Shown here in pieces: positions 1-7,280 of a stretch of 12,338 bases of DNA. Where the stretch lies: positions 1 to 12,338 of the forward strand of contig JAFIEC010000062.1 of the NCBI GenBank assembly GCA_020832725.1. The letters are read 5' to 3'. The notes below the pieces were generated by a model. The model saw nothing but the letters and a program-made list of their open reading frames with translations, was not told the origin of the DNA and searched no databases. The DNA is from Paracoccaceae bacterium. GTDB taxonomy: Bacteria; Pseudomonadota; Alphaproteobacteria; Rhodobacterales; Rhodobacteraceae. Positions within the stretch are counted from its first letter, which is position 1. Each line of letters opens with the position of its first letter. A program made the translations under genes and the position numbers.

Positions 1-623
1 TCCACCTCGGCCTCGGCCAGCGCGGTCTTTTCCACCGGCGACCACATCACCGGCTTGGAGCCCTGATAGAGCGTGCCGTTCATCACCAGCTTCATGAACT
101 CGGCCGCGATCACCGCCTCGGCGTGATAATCCATGGTGCGATAGGGCCGGTCCCATGCGCCGGTGATGCCCAGCCGCTTGAACTCCTCGCGCTGGATGTC
201 GATCCAGCCCTCGGCAAAGCGGCGGCATTCCTGGCGGAAGGCGACCATGTCCACTTCGTCCTTGTTGAGGCCCTTCGCGCGATACTGCTCCTCGATCTTC
301 CATTCGATGGGCAGGCCGTGGCAGTCCCAGCCGGGGACGTAGCGGGCATCGTGTCCCATCATCTGCCGCGAGCGGACCACGAAATCCTTGAGCACCTTGT
401 TCAGCGCGTGGCCGATATGGAGGTGACCGTTGGCATAGGGCGGCCCGTCATGGAGGATGAAGGGCGACCGGCCCGCAGCCCCCTCGCGCAGGCGGTCGTA
501 GATGCCGATCCTCTCCCACCGCTCGAGCCAGCCGGGCTCGCGGCCGGGCAGGCCCGCGCGCATGGGAAAGTCGGTCTCGGGCAGAAAGAGGGTATCGCGA
601 TAGTCGGGCGTGTCGGCGCACAT
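1..623 (-). CDS. ileS: isoleucyl-tRNA synthetase, N-terminal part (runs off the window)
   Basis: Cytoplasmic class I aminoacyl-tRNA synthetase that charges tRNA-Ile with isoleucine. About 207 codons are present; the rest lies beyond base 1. The minus-strand reading from the ATG at 623 gives a typical IleS start. The HIGH ATP-binding signature is at about residues 69-72 (context PPYANGHLHIGHALNK). Further on come GWDCHGLPIEWK and, near the window edge, PVMWSPVEKTALAEAEVE, which leads towards the editing domain. These motifs distinguish IleS from ValS and LeuS. An AGGAG ribosome-binding site about 8 bases before the ATG supports the start. The gene is divergent from rpiA. A candidate promoter lies at 767-795, giving a leader of about 137 bases that carries a strong hairpin and a small possible uORF. 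Confidence 0.95.
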   Translation of the reverse strand, partial: MCADTPDYRDTLFLPETDFPMRAGLPGREPGWLERWERIGIYDRLREGAAGRSPFILHDGPPYANGHLHIGHALNKVLKDFVVRSRQMMGHDARYVPGWDCHGLPIEWKIEEQYRAKGLNKDEVDMVAFRQECRRFAEGWIDIQREEFKRLGITGAWDRPYRTMDYHAEAVIAAEFMKLVMNGTLYQGSKPVMWSPVEKTALAEAEV

Positions 624-699
624 GGGGCGGGCTCCTGGGGCGGGCTCGGATGGGGGGAGGGTGTCGCGCGGATCTCTGCCGCACGACGCAAGGCCATGA

Positions 700-727
700 C
701 CCGGCGGCCAGGTGTCAGGCCGCCGGG
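700..727 (-). promoter_or_regulatory. 10-bp stem-loop in the ileS leader
   Basis: CCCGGCGGCC (700-709) and GGCCGCCGGG (718-727) are perfect reverse complements separated by an 8-base loop. The hairpin would form in the ileS leader RNA, between the candidate promoter and the ileS start. No T-run follows on either strand, so it does not look like a plain intrinsic terminator. A 14-codon possible uORF (759-715) ends with its TGA inside the loop. Confidence 0.5.
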
Positions 728-766
728 CGGCTAATTCGAAGGGTTTGCCCGGTCCACATGGCGCGG

Positions 767-795
767 CTTATAGAGCGGGGCGGGCGCAGGGTCCA
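767..795 (-). promoter_or_regulatory. candidate sigma-70 promoter for ileS
   Basis: Read on the minus strand, TGGACC (790-795; 4 of 6 matches to TTGACA) is followed after 17 bases by TATAAG (767-772; 5 of 6 matches to TATAAT). The predicted start of transcription is near 760. Its -10 is the exact mirror image of the -10 proposed for rpiA, so the two promoters look back-to-back. This is pattern matching only. Confidence 0.5.
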
Positions 796-813
796 GCGCC
801 TGCCCGCGCGGGG

Positions 814-842
814 TGGGCAAGGGCTTCGCGAGGTTCTATAAG
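814..842 (+). promoter_or_regulatory. candidate sigma-70 promoter for rpiA (and possibly gor)
   Basis: TGGGCA (814-819; 4 of 6 matches to TTGACA), a 17-base spacer, then TATAAG (837-842). The predicted start is near 849, giving a leader of about 107 bases before the rpiA ATG. The spacing is ideal and the -10 is good, but the -35 is only moderate. Confidence 0.45.
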
Positions 843-955
843 CGCCCCCAGACGCGCGACGCGCGCCACAGCCAGAGCCCGCCGCGCCACCCGTGCGGCC
901 CACCGCCGTTCCGCCCGCGCGCCCGCCGCGGTCGCGCCCTGTTCCGGACCTGCCG

Positions 956-1744
956 ATGCCCGAACCGCTTTCGCCGATCGAGATGGCCAAGTTCGCCGCC
1001 GCCCGCCGGGCGCTGGATTTCGTCGAGGACGGGATGCGGGTGGGCCTCGGCACCGGCTCCACAGCGGCCTGGCTGGTGCGGCTTCTGGGCGAGGCGGTGC
1101 GCGAGGAGGGGCTGCGGATCACCGCCGTGCCCACATCGGACCGCACGCGCGACCTTGCGCGGCAGGTCGGGATTCCGCTGGCGACGCTCGATGATCTGCG
1201 CTGGCTCGACATCACCATCGACGGGGCGGACGAATTCGACGGCCGACTGAACCTGATCAAGGGCGGTGGCGGGGCGCTGCTGCAGGAAAAGATCGTGGCC
1301 ACCGCGTCCGACCGGATGGTGGTCATCGCCGATATCTCCAAGCGGGTGGAGACGCTGGGCGCCTTCGCCCTGCCGGTGGAGGTGGTGCGCTTTGGCTGGC
1401 AGACCACCAAGGACCTTATCGAGGAGGCGCTGGTGGGCCTTGACGTGATGGGCCGCACCGCGGCATTGCGCCTCAACCATGACCGGCCCTTTGTCACCGA
1501 CGAGGGCCATTACATCCTCGATCTTCATCTGCGGCGCATCGGAAATGCGCGCCAGTTGTCGCTGGTGCTCAACCAGGTGCCCGGCGTGGTGGAGAACGGC
1601 CTGTTCATCGACATCTGCGACGTGGCGGTGGTGGGCCACGGCGATGGCGTCGTCGAGGTGCGCGACATCAACAACGGCACGGTCGTCCATGACCGGCTGG
1701 ATGTGGAGGAGCAGGAGAACCTGTTCCGCGACATCGGCGAATAG
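956..1744 (+). CDS. rpiA: ribose-5-phosphate isomerase A
   Basis: Cytoplasmic enzyme that interconverts ribose 5-phosphate and ribulose 5-phosphate in the pentose-phosphate and Calvin pathways. The 262-residue product carries the phosphate-binding loop GLGTGSTA (residues 30-37), the DGADEFD motif with the two catalytic-site aspartates (89, 92), and KGGGGALLQEK with the expected Lys102 and Glu111. These correspond to Asp81, Asp84, Lys94 and Glu103 of the E. coli enzyme, which is 219 residues long. The longer length is common in alphaproteobacteria. I chose the ATG at 956 because homology begins there. A GTG at 893 would add 21 low-complexity Pro/Arg-rich residues. Neither start has a strong ribosome-binding site, so the start is less certain than the function. 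gor follows after 35 bases, probably in the same transcript. Confidence 0.95.
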   Translation: MPEPLSPIEMAKFAAARRALDFVEDGMRVGLGTGSTAAWLVRLLGEAVREEGLRITAVPTSDRTRDLARQVGIPLATLDDLRWLDITIDGADEFDGRLNLIKGGGGALLQEKIVATASDRMVVIADISKRVETLGAFALPVEVVRFGWQTTKDLIEEALVGLDVMGRTAALRLNHDRPFVTDEGHYILDLHLRRIGNARQLSLVLNQVPGVVENGLFIDICDVAVVGHGDGVVEVRDINNGTVVHDRLDVEEQENLFRDIGE

Positions 1745-1779
1745 AGCCGGGTGCAGCCCGGCCGGAGGAGCGGCGACGC

Positions 1780-3135
1780 ATGGCTTTCGATCTCGATCTT
1801 TTCGTCATCGGCGGTGGTTCCGGCGGTGTCCGGGCGGCGCGGCTTGCGGCGCAGTCGGGCGCGTCGGTGGCGCTGGCCGAGGAATACCGGATGGGCGGCA
1901 CCTGCGTGATCCGCGGCTGTGTGCCCAAGAAGCTGATGGTCTATGCCTCTGCCTTTCCCGATGCGTTCGAGGATGCCGCCGGTTTCGGCTGGGAGGTGGG
2001 TGCGGTCCGCCATGACTGGGGGCGGATGATCGCCGCCATCGGTGCCGAGGTGGACCGGCTGGAGGGCATCTATCGCCGCAACCTTGCCGCTGCGGGCGTG
2101 GCCATTCACGACCAGCGCGCGCGTCTGGCCGGCCCCCATGAGGTGGAGCTGGCCTGTGGCACGCGCCTGTCGGCGCGGCATGTCCTGCTGGCGACGGGGG
2201 GGCGGCCCTTTGCGCCTGACGTGCCGGGGGCCGAGCTGGCCATCACCTCCAACGAGATCTTCACCCTGCCCGAGCGGCCCGGCCGCGGGGGGATTGTGGG
2301 CGGGGGCTATATCGCCTGCGAATTCGCGGGAATCCTCAATGGGCTGGGCTGTGCGGTGACGCAATTCTACCGCGGCGCCCAGATCCTGCGCGGCTTTGAC
2401 GACGAGCTGCGCGGCCATGTCGCCGAGGCGATGGTGGCGCGCGGGATCGACCTGCATGTGGGCCGCGACCTGCGTGCGATCGAGCGCGGCCCGGGCGGGC
2501 TGATCGTGCAGTGCAGCAACGGTGGCAGCTGCGAGGTGGATGCCGTGCTGATGGCGACAGGCCGGGTGCCCAACAGCGCGGGCCTTGGGCTGGAGGAGGC
2601 GGGGGTGCAGACATCGCGCATCGGCGCCGTGGTCGTGGATCGGTATTCCCGGACGACGGTGCCCTCGGTCTTTGCCGTGGGCGATGTGACCGACCGCGTG
2701 AACCTGACACCCGTCGCCATCCGCGAGGGGGCGGCCTTTGTCGAGACGGTCTTTCACGGCCGGCCCACGGCCATGGATCACACGCTCATCCCCACAGCCG
2801 TCTTTACCCAGCCCGAGATCGGCACCGTGGGGTTGACCGAGGAACAGGCCCGCGATGCCGGCCCGGTCGAGATCTATCAGGCCAGCTTCCGGCCCATGTC
2901 CAACGTGCTGGCGGGGCGGGAGGAGCGGATGCTGATGAAGCTGATCGTCTGCGTCGATACGCGCCGGGTGCTGGGCGTACATATCGCGGGCCATGGGGCC
3001 GGAGAGATGATACAGCTTGCCGGCGTAGCCGTGCGGATGGGTGCCACCAAGGAAGATTTCGACCGCACCGTGGCTGTGCATCCGACCGCAGCGGAAGAGC
3101 TTGTCACGATGAAGGTGCCTGTGCGCACAGCTTGA
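1780..3135 (+). CDS. gor: glutathione-disulfide reductase
   Basis: NADPH-dependent flavoenzyme that reduces oxidised glutathione in the cytoplasm. The 451-residue product has the FAD-binding loop GGGSGG (11-16), the redox-active disulfide C42-VIRG-C47 followed by VPKK, and the NADPH-domain fingerprint GGGYIACE (174-181). Arg198 and Arg204 fit the pair that gives NADPH preference in E. coli Gor. A second FAD motif is at VFAVGDVTD (297-305), and the C-terminal dimer-interface motif HPTAAEE has the catalytic-base His434 and Glu439. GGTCVIRGCVPKK separates it from lipoamide dehydrogenase and mercuric reductase. GGAGGAG at 1764-1770 sets the start. It lies 35 bases after rpiA; rpiA belongs to the pentose-phosphate pathway, whose oxidative branch supplies NADPH, so the pairing makes metabolic sense. 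Confidence 0.95.
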   Translation: MAFDLDLFVIGGGSGGVRAARLAAQSGASVALAEEYRMGGTCVIRGCVPKKLMVYASAFPDAFEDAAGFGWEVGAVRHDWGRMIAAIGAEVDRLEGIYRRNLAAAGVAIHDQRARLAGPHEVELACGTRLSARHVLLATGGRPFAPDVPGAELAITSNEIFTLPERPGRGGIVGGGYIACEFAGILNGLGCAVTQFYRGAQILRGFDDELRGHVAEAMVARGIDLHVGRDLRAIERGPGGLIVQCSNGGSCEVDAVLMATGRVPNSAGLGLEEAGVQTSRIGAVVVDRYSRTTVPSVFAVGDVTDRVNLTPVAIREGAAFVETVFHGRPTAMDHTLIPTAVFTQPEIGTVGLTEEQARDAGPVEIYQASFRPMSNVLAGREERMLMKLIVCVDTRRVLGVHIAGHGAGEMIQLAGVAVRMGATKEDFDRTVAVHPTAAEELVTMKVPVRTA

Positions 3136-3164
3136 AATTCGGGTCTGAAAGACCAGTTTATACC
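3131..3164 (+). promoter_or_regulatory. weak candidate promoter in the gor-hflK gap
   Basis: CTTGAAA (3131-3137) overlaps the gor stop codon and looks like a heat-shock or sigma-70 -35 element. TTTATA/TATACC (3157-3164) lies 19-21 bases later, a slightly long spacing. A short inverted repeat GGTCT-GAA-AGACC (3142-3154) lies between them. This 58-base gap is the longest since rpiA, so a separate hflK promoter is plausible but unproven. Confidence 0.3.
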
Positions 3165-3193
3165 TCACACAAGACCGAAGGAGCGACACAAAC

Positions 3194-4345
3194 ATGGCAG
3201 CCAACCATAATGGCGGCCCCTGGGGAGGCGGAGGCGGAGGCCGGCCACCCGCCGGGGGCGGAGGCGGCGGTGGCAACCGCGGCGGGCGCGGCCCGGGTGA
3301 CCAGGGCCCGCAGATCCCCGAGATCGACGAGATCGTCAAGAAGGGCCAGGAGCAGCTGCGCATCCTGATGGGCGGGCGCGGCGGCGGCGGCGGCGAGGGT
3401 GGCGGCGGCGGCCCGCGCTTCTCCCGAGGGAGCATGGGGCTCGGCCTTGTGGCGCTGGCGGTGCTGTGGCTTTTCGGCTCGTTCTACACGGTGAAGCCCG
3501 AAGAGCGCTCGGTCGAGCTTCTGTTCGGCCAGTTCTACGCCACCGGAGACCCGGGTCTGAACTTTGCACCCTGGCCCATCGTCACCCGCGAGATCGTGCA
3601 GGTCACCGGAGAGCGGAGCGAGGATATCGGTTCTGCCCGCTCGGCACGGCCCGACAGCGGCCTGATGCTGACCCGCGACGAGAACATCGTGGACATCGAA
3701 TTCCAGATCGTCTGGAACATCAGCGATCCGGCGCGCTTCCTGTTCAACCTGGCCGACCCGCGCGACACCATCCGCGCGGTGGCCGAATCCTCGATGCGTG
3801 ACATCGTGGCGCGTTCTGAGCTGTCGCCCATCCTCAACCGGGACCGGGGTTCCATCGCCGCCGAACTGCGCGACAGCGTGCAGGGCACGCTGGAATCCTA
3901 CGAGGCGGGGATCAACGTCATCCGGGTCAACTTCGACAAGGCCGCCCCGCCGGGCGACGTGATCGACAGCTTCCGCGAAGTGCAGGCCGCCCGTCAGGAG
4001 CGGGACCGGCTGGAACGTCAGGCCGATGCCTATGCCAACCGCGTGGTTGCCGCAGCCCGAGGCGAGGCGGCCCAGATCCTCGAGGAATCCGAGGGTTATC
4101 GCGCCCGGGTGGTGAACCTGGCCGAAGGTGAGGCGTCGCGCTTCCTTGCCGTGCTGGAGGAATACCAGCGTGCCCCGGAGGTGACCCGCCGCCGGATGTA
4201 TCTTGAAACGATGGAGACGGTGCTTGGCGACATCGACCTCATGATCCTCGATGGTGTCGTGACCACCGAGGGCGGAGGTGCCGGAACGGGCGTGCTGCCC
4301 TTCCTGCCGCTGAACGAGATGCGCCGTACGGGAGGGTCCAACTGA
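3194..4345 (+). CDS. hflK: HflK, SPFH/prohibitin-domain membrane protein
   Basis: Inner-membrane subunit of the HflKC complex, which in E. coli assembles with the AAA protease FtsH and modulates its access to membrane substrates. The 383-residue product has a glycine-rich cytoplasmic N-terminus (about residues 7-73), a single transmembrane segment (about 81-97), then a periplasmic SPFH/band-7 domain beginning at YTVKPEERSVELLFGQ. An Ala/Glu/Arg-rich coiled coil follows at about residues 265-330 (AARQERDRLERQADAYANRV and beyond), with a C-terminal tail. Family length is about 380-420, so it looks complete. AAGGAG (3178-3183) supports the start. Its TGA overlaps the ATG of hflC (TGATG, 4343-4347), indicating translational coupling. 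The three long glycine runs are encoded by GGC/GGN repeats. Confidence 0.95.
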   Translation: MAANHNGGPWGGGGGGRPPAGGGGGGGNRGGRGPGDQGPQIPEIDEIVKKGQEQLRILMGGRGGGGGEGGGGGPRFSRGSMGLGLVALAVLWLFGSFYTVKPEERSVELLFGQFYATGDPGLNFAPWPIVTREIVQVTGERSEDIGSARSARPDSGLMLTRDENIVDIEFQIVWNISDPARFLFNLADPRDTIRAVAESSMRDIVARSELSPILNRDRGSIAAELRDSVQGTLESYEAGINVIRVNFDKAAPPGDVIDSFREVQAARQERDRLERQADAYANRVVAAARGEAAQILEESEGYRARVVNLAEGEASRFLAVLEEYQRAPEVTRRRMYLETMETVLGDIDLMILDGVVTTEGGGAGTGVLPFLPLNEMRRTGGSN

Positions 4346-5256
4346 TGATCAGGAATCCAGCCTTCTTCCTTCCCGTTCTCGCCATCCTGGCGGCGCTGGG
4401 TCTCTCCGCGCTCTACGTGGTGGACGAGCGTGAGAACGCACTGGTGCTGCAGTTCGGCCAGGTCAAATCCGTGCGTACGGAGCCGGGCCTGAACGTCAAG
4501 ATCCCCCTGATCCAGGAAGTCGTGCGCTATGACATCCGCATTCAGGGCATCCTGACGCAGCCCCTCGAGGTCACGCCGCTGGACGATCGTCGTCTTGTGG
4601 TGGATGCCTTCGCCCGCTGGCGCATCACCGAACCGCAGCGCTTCCGCGAAGCGGTCGGCATGGGTGGCCTGCCCGCAGCCCAGGCCCGGCTTGAGCGGAT
4701 CATCAACGCCGCCATCCGCGAGGTGCTGGGTTCGGTGCCGTCGGGTGCCGTGCTCTCCGAAGAGCGGACATCGCTCATGAACCGCATCCGGGACCAGGCC
4801 CGCCGCGAGGCAGCCGCTCTTGGTGTGGAGGTGATCGACGTGCGTCTGACCCGGACCGACCTGCCCGAGCAGAACCTCGCCGCCACCTTCGCCCGGATGC
4901 GCGCCGAGCGGGAACGCGAGGCTGCCGACGAGATCGCCCGTGGTAACGAGGCCGCACAGCGCGTGCGCGCCCAGGCCGACCGGACCGTGGTGGAGCTTGT
5001 CTCGGCCGCCAACCGTGAAAGCGAGATCATCCGAGGCGAAGCCGATGCCCGCCGGAATGCGATCTATGCAGCGGCCTTTGGCCGTGATCCGGAGTTCTTC
5101 AGCTTCACCCGGTCGCTGACGGCCTATGAGCGTGCATTGAGGAGAGAGAACACCTCGATCGTTCTGTCGCCCGACAGCATGTTCTTCGACTACCTGCGGT
5201 CGGACACGGGCAATTCCTCGCGCCCGTCGGGCGTGCTGCAGGCGGAGCGGCGCTGA
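4345..5256 (+). CDS. hflC: HflC, SPFH/prohibitin-domain membrane protein
   Basis: Partner of HflK in the membrane complex that modulates FtsH. The 303-residue product has an N-terminal membrane anchor (about residues 7-25), then the SPFH domain beginning at VVDERENALVLQFGQV. A helical segment follows with AREREAADEIARGNEAAQRVRAQ-type heptads (about residues 190-240, split here from a longer run), then the conserved AYERALR and FFDYL region near the C-terminus. Length is close to the E. coli protein (334). The ATG overlaps the hflK stop by one base, so the two are almost certainly co-translated in matched amounts. No function for it outside the HflKC complex is suggested by the context. Confidence 0.95.
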   Translation: MIRNPAFFLPVLAILAALGLSALYVVDERENALVLQFGQVKSVRTEPGLNVKIPLIQEVVRYDIRIQGILTQPLEVTPLDDRRLVVDAFARWRITEPQRFREAVGMGGLPAAQARLERIINAAIREVLGSVPSGAVLSEERTSLMNRIRDQARREAAALGVEVIDVRLTRTDLPEQNLAATFARMRAEREREAADEIARGNEAAQRVRAQADRTVVELVSAANRESEIIRGEADARRNAIYAAAFGRDPEFFSFTRSLTAYERALRRENTSIVLSPDSMFFDYLRSDTGNSSRPSGVLQAERR

Positions 5257-5261
5257 GCGCA

Positions 5262-5459
5262 ATGCTGGGAGACATCCTGGTCGTGATCGGGGCGGTCGCC
5301 CTTCTGGAGGGGCTGGTGCTTGCACTGGCCCCTCTGCGTTTCGAGGAATTGCTGGCCTGGCTTCGCGGGCTTGACCCGGGCACGCGGCGGATGCTGGGCC
5401 TGTTGATCGTGACCACCGGCCTGATCTTCATCTGGGCCGGGCGGATGCTGGCCGGTTGA
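5262..5459 (+). CDS. DUF2065 (YjeT-like) small membrane protein
   Basis: A 65-residue protein with two hydrophobic segments (about residues 4-22 and 43-62) separated by a short charged loop containing LRGLDPGTRRM. It matches the DUF2065/YjeT family, whose E. coli member also lies directly downstream of hflC. It starts five bases after the hflC stop. No strong ribosome-binding site is seen beyond a GGCGGAG-like stretch inside the end of hflC, so expression probably depends on coupling to hflC. The function is not known to me. Its conserved position suggests a role with HflKC. Confidence 0.85.
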   Translation: MLGDILVVIGAVALLEGLVLALAPLRFEELLAWLRGLDPGTRRMLGLLIVTTGLIFIWAGRMLAG

Positions 5460-5572
5460 CGCGGTCGGGCCGGGCCCGCTCTTGCGTTCCCGCCCCTCTC
5501 CGGGCAGCCTTCACATGAAGTTGACGCCCCGCGCGCGATGCCCGGGTGTCATCGAATTGAAAGATGCGCCGA

Positions 5573-5587
5573 CAGAACGATGTTCTG
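5573..5587. promoter_or_regulatory. inverted repeat upstream of the degP-type gene
   Basis: CAGAAC (5573-5578) and GTTCTG (5582-5587) are perfect reverse complements three bases apart, 74 bases before the protease ATG. The length and symmetry fit a dimeric repressor or activator site. A second short repeat, CTTCA-CA-TGAAG (5509-5520), precedes TTGACG (5521-5526). No convincing -10 was found for that hexamer. The regulator is unknown. Confidence 0.35.
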
Positions 5588-5647
5588 GGAAGGCGTCCGG
5601 GCTGCGGTGGGATCTGCCGTGCCGCCCGCCCGCGCATCAAAGGATCC

Positions 5648-5657
5648 GAGGAGGAGG
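5648..5657 (+). promoter_or_regulatory. strong ribosome-binding site of the degP-type gene
   Basis: A purine-rich GAGGAGGAGG lies just before the ATG at 5662. It decides the start in favour of the one with the signal peptide directly behind it. Confidence 0.8.
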
Positions 5658-5661
5658 CCCC

Positions 5662-7161
5662 ATGAACAGCCTGAAACCCGACACCAAACCACCCGCCGCC
5701 GTCGTTGCGATGCCTGCCGCAAGCGGCCTTGCGTGGCGGCTTTTCGGCGCGCTGGCGCTGGCGGCGGCCCTGGCCATCGGGCAGGCCGCCCAGGCGCAGC
5801 CGCGCGGCGCGCCGGCATCCTTTGCCGATCTCGTCGACGAACTTGGCCCCGCAGTCGTGAACATCACCACATCCGCCGTCGTCGCGGCCTCCGAGGAAGG
5901 GCCGGTGGTGCCCGAGGGCTCGCCCTTCGAGGACCTGTTCCGCGATTTCTTCGACCGCAACCGCCGGGGCGACCGTCCCCGTCGCAGCCAGTCGCTGGGT
6001 TCGGGCTTCATCATCTCGGAAGACGGCTTCATCGTGACCAACAACCACGTCATCGAGCGTGCCGACGAGGTGCGGGTGGAACTGCGCTCGGGCGAGATGC
6101 TGACGGCCTCGGTGGTCGGCGTCGACCCGCAGACCGATATCGCGCTGCTGCGGGTGGAGACCGACCGCCCGCTGCCCTATGTGCGCTTCGGCGACAGCAG
6201 CAGCGTGCGCGTGGGCGAATGGGTGCTGGCCATCGGCAACCCGCTTGGCCAGGGCTTTTCGGTGTCCGCGGGCATCGTCTCGGCCCGGGGCCGGGCGCTG
6301 CGGGGCACGTTCGATGACTACATCCAGACCGACGCGGCCATCAACCGCGGCAATTCGGGCGGCCCGCTGTTCAACATGGCGGGCGAGGTCGTGGGCGTGA
6401 ACACCGCGATCCTGTCGCCGACCGGCGGCTCCATCGGCATCGGCTTTGCGATGTCCTCGGACGTGGTCTCGCGGGTGGTCGATCAGCTGCGCGAATTCGG
6501 CGAGACCAAGCGCGGCTGGCTGGGCGTGCGCATCCAGGACGTGACCGACGAGATGGCCGAGGCGCTGGGGCTGGAGACGGCGAAGGGCGCGATGGTGATC
6601 GATCTGCCCGATGGCCCGGCCTCGGCCGCAGGCGTGCAGGTGGGCGATGTCATCATGCGGGTGGATGGCAGCGACGTGGAGGATGTGCGCGGGCTGACCC
6701 GGCTTGTGGCCGACAGCCCCGTTGGCGCGACCGTCCGTCTTGTCGTCTATCGCGATGGCGGTACCCTGACCATTCCGGTGACCCTTGGTCGCCGCGAGGA
6801 GGCCGAGGCTGCTGCAGCCGGGCGCCCCGCGCCTTCGTCAGAGCCGCCCGCCGAGGAGGTGGAGAAGATGGGCCTGCGGCTGGCCCCCCTGACCGACACC
6901 CTGCGCCGTCAGTTCGAGATCGGCCGCGAGGAGACGGGGCTTGTCGTGCTGGATGTGAACGAGACCAGCCGCGCCTTCGAGAACGGCCTGCGGCCGGGTG
7001 ATCTGGTGGTCTCGGTCAACCAGACCCGGGTCGAGACGCTGTCGGATTTCGAGCGCCTTGTGCTGGACGCCCGCGAGGCCGGGCGGCGCTCGGTCCTGGT
7101 GCTGGTGCGCCGGGGCGGAGAGCAGAGCTTCGTGGCCCTGGGCATCGAGGACGTCGGCTAG
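5662..7161 (+). CDS. degP: periplasmic Do/DegP-type serine protease with two PDZ domains
   Basis: Secreted HtrA-family protease that degrades or holds misfolded envelope proteins. The 499-residue product has a signal peptide (hydrophobic core about 26-42, probable cleavage after AQA45). The trypsin-like domain carries the triad His129 (TNNHVIE), Asp159 (DPQTDIALLR) and Ser232 (GNSGGPLF). PDZ1 lies at about 285-378 (GWLGVRIQDV onward), followed by an Ala/Pro/Glu linker and PDZ2 at about 402-495. This layout is the standard Do family. The GAGGAGGAGG ribosome-binding site (5648-5657) fixes the ATG at 5662. An upstream extension of the frame to 5482 would bury the signal peptide and is unlikely. 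The position after hflKC and DUF2065 makes an envelope quality-control cluster. The 202-base gap and inverted repeat suggest that it also has its own control. DegP, DegQ or MucD naming is arbitrary at this distance. Confidence 0.93.
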   Translation: MNSLKPDTKPPAAVVAMPAASGLAWRLFGALALAAALAIGQAAQAQPRGAPASFADLVDELGPAVVNITTSAVVAASEEGPVVPEGSPFEDLFRDFFDRNRRGDRPRRSQSLGSGFIISEDGFIVTNNHVIERADEVRVELRSGEMLTASVVGVDPQTDIALLRVETDRPLPYVRFGDSSSVRVGEWVLAIGNPLGQGFSVSAGIVSARGRALRGTFDDYIQTDAAINRGNSGGPLFNMAGEVVGVNTAILSPTGGSIGIGFAMSSDVVSRVVDQLREFGETKRGWLGVRIQDVTDEMAEALGLETAKGAMVIDLPDGPASAAGVQVGDVIMRVDGSDVEDVRGLTRLVADSPVGATVRLVVYRDGGTLTIPVTLGRREEAEAAAAGRPAPSSEPPAEEVEKMGLRLAPLTDTLRRQFEIGREETGLVVLDVNETSRAFENGLRPGDLVVSVNQTRVETLSDFERLVLDAREAGRRSVLVLVRRGGEQSFVALGIEDVG

Positions 7162-7207
7162 GAGCGGCTGTGCCGGCCGGACCCGGCTGGCGGCCCACAC
7201 CCTGATC

Positions 7208-7238
7208 AGCGGGCGCGCCCTGCGGGGCGCGCCCGTTT
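7208..7238 (+). terminator. GC-rich intrinsic terminator after the degP-type gene
   Basis: An 11-bp perfect stem, CGGGCGCGCCC (7210-7220) with GGGCGCGCCCG (7225-7235), a TGCG tetraloop, then GTTTGC. Outer G-T and A-T pairs can extend it by two. The T-run is short (3), so termination may be incomplete, but its place 47 bases after the stop fits the end of the plus-strand series. Confidence 0.7.
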
Positions 7239-7280
7239 GCATGGTGCCCGCCCATGCGCAGGTCGTTGCGGATGCATCGA

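Larger units (their letters stand above)
624..955. other. ileS-rpiA divergent intergenic region
   Basis: This is the only stretch of more than 300 bases without an assigned gene. It holds the two mirrored candidate promoters (767-795 and 814-842), the ileS leader hairpin (700-727) and the leaderless candidate uORF (759-715, minus). No RNA gene was recognised. The part between 849 and 955 is the presumed rpiA leader and shows no clear structure beyond high GC. Confidence 0.6.

Noticed and set aside
123..734. A 203-codon open frame on the plus strand opposite ileS
   Set aside because: The minus strand here encodes conserved IleS motifs, including HIGH.
1525..3435. A 636-codon open frame on the minus strand opposite rpiA, gor and the start of hflK
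   Set aside because: It is antisense to well-supported genes, and its proline-rich start mirrors the hflK glycine codons.
4096..5325. A 409-codon open frame on the minus strand opposite hflK and hflC
   Set aside because: It is a GC-driven antisense shadow of conserved genes with no recognisable domain.
5482..5661. N-terminal extension of the degP-type protease by 60 codons
   Set aside because: It would place a signal peptide 60 or more residues inside the protein and skip the strong ribosome-binding site at 5648-5657.
7239..7257. Short inverted repeat GCATGG-N7-CCATGC after the degP terminator
   Set aside because: The arms are only six bases, with no link to a promoter or gene start. It is likely chance in GC-rich sequence.
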